Below, piece after piece: positions 45,974-53,348 of a stretch of DNA of 64,000 nucleotides. A program made the position numbers and the translations under genes. Location of the stretch: NCBI GenBank assembly GCA_934718065.1, contig CAKUZR010000010.1:22818-86817 (forward strand), given 5' to 3'. The stretch's first letter is position 1. Each line of letters opens with the position of its first letter. Source of the stretch: an uncultured Treponema sp. Lineage in GTDB: Bacteria; Spirochaetota; Spirochaetia; Treponematales; Treponemataceae. The notes under the pieces were generated by a model that worked only from the letters and a program-made list of their open reading frames with translations, did no database searches and had not been told where the DNA came from.

Positions 45974-46569
45974 TGAGAAACAGAAAAATTTTGCTGGCGG
46001 GCGCGGCCTGCCTTTTATGCTCGGCGTTTTTGGTCTATTCCGAGCAGGCTGAAGAAGAATTCAATGCGGATGCGGAAGAGCCTGCAGCAGAACTGACAGA
46101 ATATTCGCAGAATGTTGAATATTTAAAGGCGTTCAACAAGTCTTCTGTAAGCAGCCACAAAAAACTTACTCTTATGCACAAGCGCAGCAATCTTGCAAAG
46201 CTTGGAAAGGAAAAAATCAACGGCGACATAAGCGGAACCTGCGAATACTGGGCAAGAGTCCGCGGATTCAAGGGCGTTGTTACAATTGTCTACAAAAACT
46301 ACAGCGACTTTGACGGCTGGGTTCTGAACGGCGAATGCAACACCCGCGCAAACATCCACGCAAACGGAAAAATGTACGGAAATATTGAGGTAACAGGCAC
46401 AAATCCCGGAAAAATCTTCTACGAAAATATGATTATCCGGAAAGGAACTAGCGCCGGCGGAACTTACGGCGTTCAAAGAGAAGGTTTTGAGCGTTCAGAA
46501 GTTGAATACAGCGTTCTTCCCCAGGAAGTGGAAGAATCAATTGACGACATCGAAGAGCAGCCTGAGTAG
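45970..46569 (+). CDS. Secreted protein sharing the C-terminal domain of the preceding lipoprotein
   Basis: 199 residues; the ATG overlaps the stop of the preceding gene (ATGA arrangement). A Sec signal peptide (about residues 1-24, ending LVYSEQ) is followed by an acidic stretch. The domain at 60-180 is paralogous to residues about 640-834 of the preceding protein: KKLTLMHK at 64-71, then GDISGTCEYWARVRG, YKNYSDF, WVLNGECNT, ANIHANGKM and IRKGTSAGGTYGV. No known family is recognised. The signal may be cleaved by signal peptidase I; no convincing lipobox is seen, although Cys14 and Cys17 lie in the hydrophobic core. The tail is acidic. Confidence 0.82.
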   Translation: MMRNRKILLAGAACLLCSAFLVYSEQAEEEFNADAEEPAAELTEYSQNVEYLKAFNKSSVSSHKKLTLMHKRSNLAKLGKEKINGDISGTCEYWARVRGFKGVVTIVYKNYSDFDGWVLNGECNTRANIHANGKMYGNIEVTGTNPGKIFYENMIIRKGTSAGGTYGVQREGFERSEVEYSVLPQEVEESIDDIEEQPE

Positions 46570-46592
46570 AAATTTATAAAACTGGAGCAATT

Positions 46593-46982
46593 ATGAAATC
46601 TATTAAAAAAACATTCGCGGCAATATCTGCATTTCTTTCAATTTTTGCGTGCCTGGCGCTGGCCGCCTGCTACGAGCCTTCGCCTTTGTACGGAAAATGG
46701 GCTGACGACTACGGAAACTACATAACTTTCATTTCTGACGGAACTTTTGTTTCAAAAATCTTCATTGAACCTCAGGACGAAAAAAGCGAAATCAACTACC
46801 AGGGCGAGTATTCTGTAATAGACAACGTTCTTGTGTTCAATATTTTGCAGAAAGACGGAGCAACTGTTACTGAAACGGCGAACACTGAATGGGACATCCG
46901 CGGCGCAATGCTTTATCTTACCTGGACAAATCCTTCCAACAGCAAAACGTTGAATCTTACTTTGTATCACGTTTCAAAATAA
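46593..46982 (+). CDS. Small lipoprotein with lipocalin-like fold pattern
   Basis: 129 residues. Signal peptide with lipobox LALAAC (Cys26). The mature part begins YEPSPLYGKWADDYGNYITF and continues as alternating beta strands with a G-x-W start, similar to the small lipocalin-like or DUF5640-type domains found in bacterial lipoproteins. It is 23 bp after the preceding gene and 10 bp before the next, so it belongs to the operon. Function unknown. Confidence 0.78.
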   Translation: MKSIKKTFAAISAFLSIFACLALAACYEPSPLYGKWADDYGNYITFISDGTFVSKIFIEPQDEKSEINYQGEYSVIDNVLVFNILQKDGATVTETANTEWDIRGAMLYLTWTNPSNSKTLNLTLYHVSK

Positions 46983-46992
46983 GGCGGAACCT

Positions 46993-47886
46993 ATGAAAAA
47001 AATATTTTTAGCTTTTTCGCTTGCCCTTTTGATTTTTCCAGCTTTTTCCCAGGAAACGAATCTTTTTGAAACTTCAACGTCCGACGACCACAACGACACG
47101 AATGTTGAAATAAACGAAAAAACCGGATTTCCTAAAATCAAGGCGAAACCTTTTGTAATGTTCAACGAAGGAATTGCAATGGCTCAGGTTACAAGAATTC
47201 AGACTGTAAGCGGCAGAAGCAATTTTGTCTGGCAGAACGATATGATTGGCGCGTTTTTTCAGATTCAGACAAGAAATATGAAGCCTTTGAATTCTATTAT
47301 CAGGACTTCAGTTTTTTATCCGTTCTACAACAAATTCAACGAGGTGAAGCAGTTCCCGAAGCAGACTATTCTGTACGCGTTCGACTTGTTCGCCGGTCCG
47401 ATTCTGGAAACTGATATGTGGAAATACGTCCGTCTGAAATTCGGGCTTGGCCTGCATTATATGTACCAGCTTTCCGACGAGTACCATCTGCATTATCTTG
47501 GCGGCGGCGCGCTTGCCGGGCTGGAGCTTCCAATTGAGCCGCGCTGGACAATCCTGCTGGACGGAACTTTTTCTTTTGACTATCCGAACCTTGGAACAAA
47601 CCGGCTTGTTCAGCCTTACGACTATTCGTGGCAGTACCAGCTGAATCTTGGCGTGCGTTACAGCGTAAAGGGCAAGAACAGATATTCATATATCCGGCAG
47701 TCCGCAAAATCTTTGCAGAAAGAAACGCTCAAGGCTGAAAAGAAAGCCGCAAAAAAAGAGCTGAAAGCGCAGGCGCGCGCCCAGAAAAAAGCGGCAAAAG
47801 CGGAAGCAAGAGCAATGCGGAACAAGGAAAAAATTCTGAAAGCCGAGTCTGAAGCCGCGGAAAACGCGGAAGCCACAGCTGAATAA
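46993..47886 (+). CDS. Outer-membrane protein candidate with Lys/Ala-rich tail
   Basis: 297 residues. Sec signal peptide (residues 1-20, ending PAFSQE). Residues 45-225 look like an outer-membrane beta barrel with aromatic-girdle strands (FGLGLHYMYQLSDEYHLHYL, GTFSFDYPNLGT, YQLNLGVRYSV). Residues 235-297 form a highly charged Ala/Lys/Glu helix. Last gene of the five-gene surface operon. A barrel that anchors or exports the lipoproteins is a possible role, by context only. Confidence 0.7.
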   Translation: MKKIFLAFSLALLIFPAFSQETNLFETSTSDDHNDTNVEINEKTGFPKIKAKPFVMFNEGIAMAQVTRIQTVSGRSNFVWQNDMIGAFFQIQTRNMKPLNSIIRTSVFYPFYNKFNEVKQFPKQTILYAFDLFAGPILETDMWKYVRLKFGLGLHYMYQLSDEYHLHYLGGGALAGLELPIEPRWTILLDGTFSFDYPNLGTNRLVQPYDYSWQYQLNLGVRYSVKGKNRYSYIRQSAKSLQKETLKAEKKAAKKELKAQARAQKKAAKAEARAMRNKEKILKAESEAAENAEATAE

Positions 47887-47944
47887 AAAAACGCAGCGCG
47901 GCAGGAGAATTAAAAATCTTCCGCCGTGTTTGCCGCTCCAGCTT

Positions 47945-48481
47945 TTAGTCAACGAACTTGTGCGAAATCAGGAAGCTCGCGATTTCAATTACGGCGGCCA
48001 TAAGCGCATAAACTTTCAGGCAAAGCTTTGTGTTCGGGTCGCCTGGAATAAGATTTTTCCAGTAAAAACTTTCTTCTTTCCTAAGACAGAAAAAAATAAT
48101 CGCATCGTAAAGAATTACGGCCAGCAGGGCAATTTCGCATACAAGAAGAATTTCCTGCTCCTCATCCGTTACTCCGGTCAGAATTAAAATTGTTGTGAAC
48201 AGCGCAACGCTTACCAGGGAATAAATTCCGCAGTTCCACACAGACTGAGTATATCCCTGTCCGCCTGCAAAAATTGCGGCAGTTCCAGTGGAAAACAGCG
48301 CGAACAATAAAAACGTGCACAAAAGGAATCCGGTAAAAACATAGAAAAGCCCCCAGCCCAAATCCGGGGAAGCCACAAAAAACGCGAACGAATCTATATT
48401 TCTTGCAATCACCGGAATCGCCGCGGCAAGAGTCAGCATAAAAAACACAATGCCCGAAATCCGCAAAAATACTTTAGACAT
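47945..48481 (-). CDS. Integral membrane protein, unknown function
   Basis: 178 residues with about five hydrophobic segments (near 8-27, 42-66, 84-102, 112-132, 155-172). No family recognised. It converges on the surface operon, 58 bp from its last gene. The ATG has no Shine-Dalgarno site and TAGAAT lies six bases upstream (48493-48488), the leaderless arrangement seen elsewhere in the window. Confidence 0.75.
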   Translation of the reverse strand: MSKVFLRISGIVFFMLTLAAAIPVIARNIDSFAFFVASPDLGWGLFYVFTGFLLCTFLLFALFSTGTAAIFAGGQGYTQSVWNCGIYSLVSVALFTTILILTGVTDEEQEILLVCEIALLAVILYDAIIFFCLRKEESFYWKNLIPGDPNTKLCLKVYALMAAVIEIASFLISHKFVD

Positions 48482-48536
48482 AATTTTATTCTATCACATT
48501 GAGAAACTTTCTGTAACGTGATAATCTTCTAAAGTT

Positions 48537-49163
48537 ATGATTAATGATATAAAAAAATCCATTCTTTCCGGCCTGATGATTTGCATCGGCGGAACTGTTT
48601 ATCTTTCCTGCATTGCGCTGAACATAAAGCCGCTCGGAGCGTTTCTGTTCGCGGCAGGGCTTTACACAATCTGCGTTTACGGCTTCAACCTTTACACTGG
48701 AAAAGTCGGATACATTGCCTTTAACTTCAAGGACACAAAATATATCCGCCTTGTGCTGCTTGTGCTTGCGTTCAATCTTCTTTCAACATATATCCTGGGA
48801 ATTATGGCTTCATACGCGTTTCCGCTGGTTGTTGAACCGGCAAAAAATATTTACGCGGCGAAATTCCAGACGCCTCTTCCACGGCTTTTTGTTTCAGGGA
48901 TTTTCTGCGGAATTCTGATGTTTCTTTCTGTGGACACATGGAAAAAAGGCAGCAAGCTCGGAGTTTTTATCTACATTCCGGTTTTTATTCTGTGCGGGTT
49001 CGACCACTCAATCGCGAATTCTTTTTACAACGGCATTGCGAACGGTCTAAACGCATTCACCTTGCAAAATCTTCTGATTTTCATAGTGGTTATTCTTGGA
49101 AACGCAGCCGGCGGAATGATTATTCCTCTTTTAACAAGGAACAAAGATTCCGCCGCGGCTTAA
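48537..49163 (+). CDS. Formate/nitrite transporter family protein
   Basis: 208 residues with six membrane segments. Family signatures include the YGFNLYTGKVGYIA loop near 55-68 and CGFDHSIANSFYNG near 156-169, which carries the conserved pore histidine. It would move formate, nitrite or a similar small anion across the inner membrane. It is shorter than typical FocA/NirC proteins (250-285), mostly from short termini. No formate or nitrite enzymes are adjacent. Confidence 0.82.
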   Translation: MINDIKKSILSGLMICIGGTVYLSCIALNIKPLGAFLFAAGLYTICVYGFNLYTGKVGYIAFNFKDTKYIRLVLLVLAFNLLSTYILGIMASYAFPLVVEPAKNIYAAKFQTPLPRLFVSGIFCGILMFLSVDTWKKGSKLGVFIYIPVFILCGFDHSIANSFYNGIANGLNAFTLQNLLIFIVVILGNAAGGMIIPLLTRNKDSAAA

Positions 49164-49173
49164 TCCTTCAGTT

Positions 49174-51414
49174 TTAGAACAGTTTTTTCAGCGCGTCAAC
49201 AGCAGCGCCTTTTGCGGCATTTGAAAGCTGCTTGTTGATTTTCGCTTTCTGGTCTTCCAGCTGCTTCTGCATATTGTTCACTGAATTAATCTGTCCGTTC
49301 AAAAGCCCGGAAATATCAGTGAACGCGGCAATCTGGTCGGTGGCAATTCCAGTTTTTTCGCTCAGAACTTTTGTAATGTTCGCCTGCGCTTCCGCCGCAA
49401 TTGAATTCAGCTCGCCAGTAAGAGCCTGAATAACCGGCTCGGCAAGCTGCTTTGAAAGCTTTTCAATATTTGTAAGCTCAACTTCCATTCCGCCGTTTCT
49501 GTACAAAACATTGAAGCCCACGGAAAGCGTTTTTATTCCTGAAATCGCCTTCTGGTAAAGCCCGGAAACTTTGGCAGGCTCAAATTCCATTCCATGAATT
49601 TCGTTTATGTTCATGTTCAACGTGCCGCCAACAGAAAAACTTCCGTCGGAGCCGCATTTTAAAACCGCGTCAATGTCGCTTGAAGAACTAAGATTGAAAA
49701 CCTGGGCATCCGCGCTGATTGGATAGCCTTTTCCCGAATAATCGGCAAGAACCAGCGGAGCGGAAGAACTGTCGCGCGCGTCGATTACAACCGAAGCCTT
49801 GTTAGGTTTTCCCATGACTTTAAAATCCGCGTTGATTTTTGCAGGTTTTCCGCGCATATTCTGGTCGCTTGAAATTTCAGAGGCAGTTCCCTTGAACAGA
49901 AGCTCGTCTGACTTGTATTCATAGCCGGAAGCCACAACATTTTCAATCAGAAGCTTTGGAACAGTGTCTTTTTTGTAGTAAACCATTCTTCCAGCGGAGC
50001 GCGCATGGCCGGCAGACTTTGCTTTCTTTGATTTTTTTTCAGCTTTTTCCGCGGCGGATTTCTGCTTGCCTTCAGAGGAATTTGAATTTCCCTTTGAATT
50101 CATTGCGGCTGTCAGAGCTTTGTCGATGTATGGATAAAATTTTCCAGCCTTTTCAAGAAGAATTCCGCGGATTCCTTCTGTAAGAATGTTTTTCATTCCG
50201 TCTGCTGAAAAAAGATTTTTCATTTCCGCGATTTTTCCGTCAACCAGCTTTGAGTCAGCTTTTACCGCCGCCTGAAGCTGCTTTGAATAGCCGTTTATTG
50301 CGTTTGTGTCAGTTTTTATCTCCTTTGAAGTGGCCGCCATTTTGTTTTTAAGCGAATTTGACTCGCTCAGCGCAGTTTCAATGTCGCTGACTGCCTTTTT
50401 CAGCGTTGACGCGTTTGTAATATTTCCCCAGTTTGTTTTTGCAAGGGAATCAACGCTCGCTGAAAGTTTTGTAATTGAAGCCTGATATTCATTCGGAACG
50501 TTCTTCCATTTTTCAACCTTCGCCTTTACATCTTCCGCAATTGAATTGGCGACAGCCGGCGAAGTCAGCTCATTCTGAATATTTGAAAGCATTGTCTCAG
50601 GATTGTAGCTTTCGAACATTTTTTTCAGCTGGTCAGCCGCGGCGTTCATTATTGAAGCGGAGTCCTTTTTTGTTTCCTCCGCGACCTGCTTTTCTTTCTT
50701 TGATTTTTTTACGCGGGTCAGCTCGCCGGACTTTTTTCGGTCTGTGTCAATCGCAACGCCCGAAACTTCTATGTTTTTTGCATGGAATTTTCCGCGCAGA
50801 AGGTCCGTAAGGTTGAAGGCAACATCAATTTTGTCAATTTCAAAAATATTTTTCATCGGAGAATCTGGATTCGCCTGCGCAAGTCCGTCAATTTCAAGCG
50901 ACGCGCCGAAAATCTGCAGGTCAACTTTCTGAATGTCTGTTTTCGCCCCGAAAATTCCCTGCATTGCGGCGGTAAGCCCTTTTTCAACCACAATGTTTTT
51001 AAAAAGCGTAACAGCGATTCCAATTCCCGCAACAAGACATACAACCGCAAGAAGAGGAACGAATTTTATGCCGAATTTCTGGTTCTTCACGTCGAGCGCA
51101 ATTTTTTTGCAGCGCAGAAAATCGTTTTTCTCAATTTCGGACTTCCGGTCGAAAACCATAATCTCGCGGCCTTTTTTGTCAGTTTCCTTCCTGAACTGAG
51201 ATTCAACAAGCTTTTTGTCCGCTTCAATGTAGATTTTTTTAAGAACTTTCTTTTCAAAAGCTTTCTCAGAGAATTTTTTCCTGTAGAATCCCGGAAGTTT
51301 TTTTGCCGGAACGAGTTTTATCTTCTTTTCTTTTTTAGCCGGAGTTTTTGCAGCAGCTTTTGTTTTTTCCGCGTTTTTCTGCAATGTTTTTTCTGTTTCA
51401 GTTTTTTTTGCCAT
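49174..51414 (-). CDS. TIGR03545 family membrane-anchored protein
   Basis: 746 residues. A Lys-rich cytoplasmic N-terminus (1-105), one transmembrane segment (near 113-138) and a large periplasmic region follow. Near 150-225 the text has an AsmA-like character (VDLQIFGASLEIDGLAQ; FNLTDLLRGKFHAKNIEVSG). A long coiled coil (near 250-420) and a beta-rich C-terminal part (near 490-660) come next. It is found with TIGR03546 in spirochaetes and some proteobacteria, and a role in lipid or envelope transport is suspected but unproven. The partner gene lies 26 bp upstream on the same strand. Confidence 0.85.
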   Translation of the reverse strand: MAKKTETEKTLQKNAEKTKAAAKTPAKKEKKIKLVPAKKLPGFYRKKFSEKAFEKKVLKKIYIEADKKLVESQFRKETDKKGREIMVFDRKSEIEKNDFLRCKKIALDVKNQKFGIKFVPLLAVVCLVAGIGIAVTLFKNIVVEKGLTAAMQGIFGAKTDIQKVDLQIFGASLEIDGLAQANPDSPMKNIFEIDKIDVAFNLTDLLRGKFHAKNIEVSGVAIDTDRKKSGELTRVKKSKKEKQVAEETKKDSASIMNAAADQLKKMFESYNPETMLSNIQNELTSPAVANSIAEDVKAKVEKWKNVPNEYQASITKLSASVDSLAKTNWGNITNASTLKKAVSDIETALSESNSLKNKMAATSKEIKTDTNAINGYSKQLQAAVKADSKLVDGKIAEMKNLFSADGMKNILTEGIRGILLEKAGKFYPYIDKALTAAMNSKGNSNSSEGKQKSAAEKAEKKSKKAKSAGHARSAGRMVYYKKDTVPKLLIENVVASGYEYKSDELLFKGTASEISSDQNMRGKPAKINADFKVMGKPNKASVVIDARDSSSAPLVLADYSGKGYPISADAQVFNLSSSSDIDAVLKCGSDGSFSVGGTLNMNINEIHGMEFEPAKVSGLYQKAISGIKTLSVGFNVLYRNGGMEVELTNIEKLSKQLAEPVIQALTGELNSIAAEAQANITKVLSEKTGIATDQIAAFTDISGLLNGQINSVNNMQKQLEDQKAKINKQLSNAAKGAAVDALKKLF

Positions 51415-51440
51415 AATATTTCTTCCCCAGACAAGTCAAT

Positions 51441-51956
51441 TTAGAGCAGTTCCGCCGCTTTTGAAGCGATTTTTCCAATAACCGGAAGACTGTAAATCGT
51501 TTTCAGAACTTTTGAATCGTTGAATATAGGCGCAATGTGCTTACGCCACAGTTTTATCACAAAATACAGAAGAACGAAAAAAGGAATGTACGCTAAAAGC
51601 CCGAACGCAAGCGAGCCGGCAACTATTGTGTTGTTGAATTTTGTAAATCCCACAAAAGGAACGTCCAAAGCCCAGGCGTAGAAATTTTCAAGGGGCGCAA
51701 ACGTAAGGACGGCATAGCCGATTTTGTCAAACAGCGGATCCAGAAGATACGCGGCAAGGCTTCCAATTATAATCATTATGTAATAGCCGCATTTGTTTAT
51801 ACGGACGAACGCAAAAAAGATGAAAACAACATACCACAAAAGATTGTTTTTCGGCATAAATCCAAGAATAAGACCGATGCAGAACGAATTCGCAATCTGA
51901 GACGGCTTTGAATTTGAATTAAGCGCCTTTAGAAAATTAACCAGATACGCAAGCAT
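51441..51956 (-). CDS. TIGR03546 family membrane protein
   Basis: 171 residues from ATG 51956, with GGAG upstream; an in-frame TTG five codons earlier is less likely. Four or five hydrophobic segments and the segment NSFCIGLILGFMPKNN, reminiscent of DUF2062-like proteins, are visible. The family always seems to travel with TIGR03545, and the two are adjacent here, so a complex is likely. Repeat copy 4 lies directly upstream. Confidence 0.85.
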   Translation of the reverse strand: MLAYLVNFLKALNSNSKPSQIANSFCIGLILGFMPKNNLLWYVVFIFFAFVRINKCGYYIMIIIGSLAAYLLDPLFDKIGYAVLTFAPLENFYAWALDVPFVGFTKFNNTIVAGSLAFGLLAYIPFFVLLYFVIKLWRKHIAPIFNDSKVLKTIYSLPVIGKIASKAAELL

Positions 51957-51979
51957 TTTTACAAACTCCAATAATTTTT

Positions 51980-52188
51980 ATAATGAACTTTGAGTTTTAG
52001 AAATTCTGAAAATGACGCTTCCAGCAGATTTTCAATTTGCTGCAGATGGATTGGGCTCGCGCTTCGCTTGTACGAATTCGGGTTGCTTTGCAACTTAAAA
52101 TGTTCTTATCGCCCAAAATCTTCACAAATTAAAAATCTGCCTGCGCTTTATTCTTTTTTCAAAAAAACTCAAATTTCATTCTATTATA
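51980..52188 (-). repeat. Dispersed ~200 bp inverted-terminus element, copy 4
   Basis: Plus-strand left end AACTTTGAGTTTTAGAAATT, right end AAAAAAACTCAAATTTCATT. It is the most diverged copy: the central hairpin reads GGTTGCTTTGCAACT and several positions in the inner arms differ. The outer arms extend to TATAATGAA / TTCATTCTATTATA. It sits about 25 bases upstream of the TIGR03546 start and ends about 25 bases after the exonuclease III gene. Confidence 0.8.
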
Positions 52189-52212
52189 TCACATTTCAAA
52201 AAAGTAGAAATA

Positions 52213-53040
52213 TCAATCTTCTATTTGAATTTGAATCGGGCAATGATCGCTTCCTGCAACATCCGACAGAATTGTTGAAGAAATCACTTTGTCCTCGTAG
52301 TTTTTATGGACGCACCAATAATCAATGCGCCACCCGATATTTTTTTCACGCGCGTGGAATCTGTAGCTCCACCACGTGTACTGCTTCGGCTCCTTGTTGA
52401 ATTTTCTGAACGTGTCAACATAGCCTGCGTTCAAAAAGCTTGAGAACCACTCACGCTCTTCCGGAAGATAGCCCGGATTTTTTTCATTTGTAGCAGGATT
52501 CGCCAGATCAATCGGAGTATGCGCAACATTGTAGTCGCCGCCAAGAACCACGTTGAAGCCTTCTGAAACAAGCTCGTCGCATTTTTTCAGAATCGCATTG
52601 TTGAATGCAAGCTTATAGTCAAGCCGCGCGCCTGCTTCCTGGCTGTTCGGAAAATACGCGCTGATTACGGCAATTTTCCCGAATTTTGCGATCGTAACTC
52701 TTCCTTCATCGTCAAAACGCTCGTCGCCAAGAATTTCCACTGAATCCGGCTTCTTCTTGCTGTAGATTGCAGTTCCGCTGTAGCCGGCTTTTTTTGCGCT
52801 GCTGAACGCCGAAAAATATCTTCCGCATTCATCAAAAAGTCCTGCGCCGCCAGAACCGGCAAGCGCGGCAGAGGCGTTTTCACCGTACGGCGGAGAAATA
52901 AGATTTTCTGAAAGCTGAGACGGATTCGCCTTTGTTTCCTGAATGCAGACAACATCCGCACCGCAGGACGCAAGCCATTCCAGAAAGCCTTTTTTTTCAA
53001 CCGCCCGGATTCCATTAACATTCCAAGAAATTATATTCAT
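52213..53040 (-). CDS. Exodeoxyribonuclease III (AP endonuclease)
   Basis: 275 residues. Base-excision repair nuclease of the ExoIII/APE1 family. The N-terminal MNIISWNVNGIRA supplies N7, and E35 in CIQETKA binds the metal. GGDYNVAHTPIDLANP near 156-171 and the C-terminal GSDHCPI supply the catalytic Asp, Asn and His. AGGATG precedes the start. Repeat copy 5 lies 22 bases upstream. Confidence 0.95.
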   Translation of the reverse strand: MNIISWNVNGIRAVEKKGFLEWLASCGADVVCIQETKANPSQLSENLISPPYGENASAALAGSGGAGLFDECGRYFSAFSSAKKAGYSGTAIYSKKKPDSVEILGDERFDDEGRVTIAKFGKIAVISAYFPNSQEAGARLDYKLAFNNAILKKCDELVSEGFNVVLGGDYNVAHTPIDLANPATNEKNPGYLPEEREWFSSFLNAGYVDTFRKFNKEPKQYTWWSYRFHAREKNIGWRIDYWCVHKNYEDKVISSTILSDVAGSDHCPIQIQIED

Positions 53041-53062
53041 TTTTCATCCTGTTTTTATATTC

Positions 53063-53264
53063 GCCTGAATGTCTAGTTTTTTTATGAATTATGAAAAGAG
53101 CGCTTTCGGCATATTTCCAGTTTGCTCAGATGGATTTGGCTAGCGCTGCGCTTGTATTAATTCGGCTGCCTCGCACTTTTAGTAATTCAATCGCCAAAAA
53201 TCTTCACAAAGTGTAAATCTGCCTGCGCCTTTATTCTTTTCCACAAAAAACCCGACATTCAGTC
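53063..53264 (-). repeat. Dispersed ~200 bp inverted-terminus element, copy 5
   Basis: Left end GCCTGAATGTCTAGTTTTTT and right end AAAAAACCCGACATTCAGTC define the outermost inverted repeat most clearly. Inner arms CGGCATATTTCCAGTTTG and CACAAAGTGTAAATCTGCC are partly degraded. It lies between exonuclease III and the divergent membrane-kinase fusion gene, oriented towards exonuclease III. It fills most of the 308 bp gap. Confidence 0.88.
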
Positions 53265-53336
53265 AAATTATCTTCTTCAATTGTAGCAGAAAACTATGAA
53301 ATATGAAAATCTTCACACAAATTCGTTTTTTGATTG

Positions 53337-53342
53337 TATACT
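53337..53342 (+). promoter_or_regulatory. Putative -10 box of the membrane-kinase fusion gene, leaderless type
   Basis: TATACT six bases before ATG 53349, with no Shine-Dalgarno site. TTCACA at 53312-53317 could be a -35 at a long 19 bp spacing. Confidence 0.4.
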
Positions 53343-53348
53343 ATTTCT

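Noticed and set aside
47887..47944. Intrinsic terminator after the surface operon
   Set aside because: CGGCAGGAGA / TCTTCCGCCG pairing is interrupted and no T-run follows; left unannotated.
50782..51444. 220-residue open frame opposite the TIGR03545 gene
   Set aside because: Antisense shadow rich in Phe and Arg, opposite Lys/Glu codons; no support for expression.
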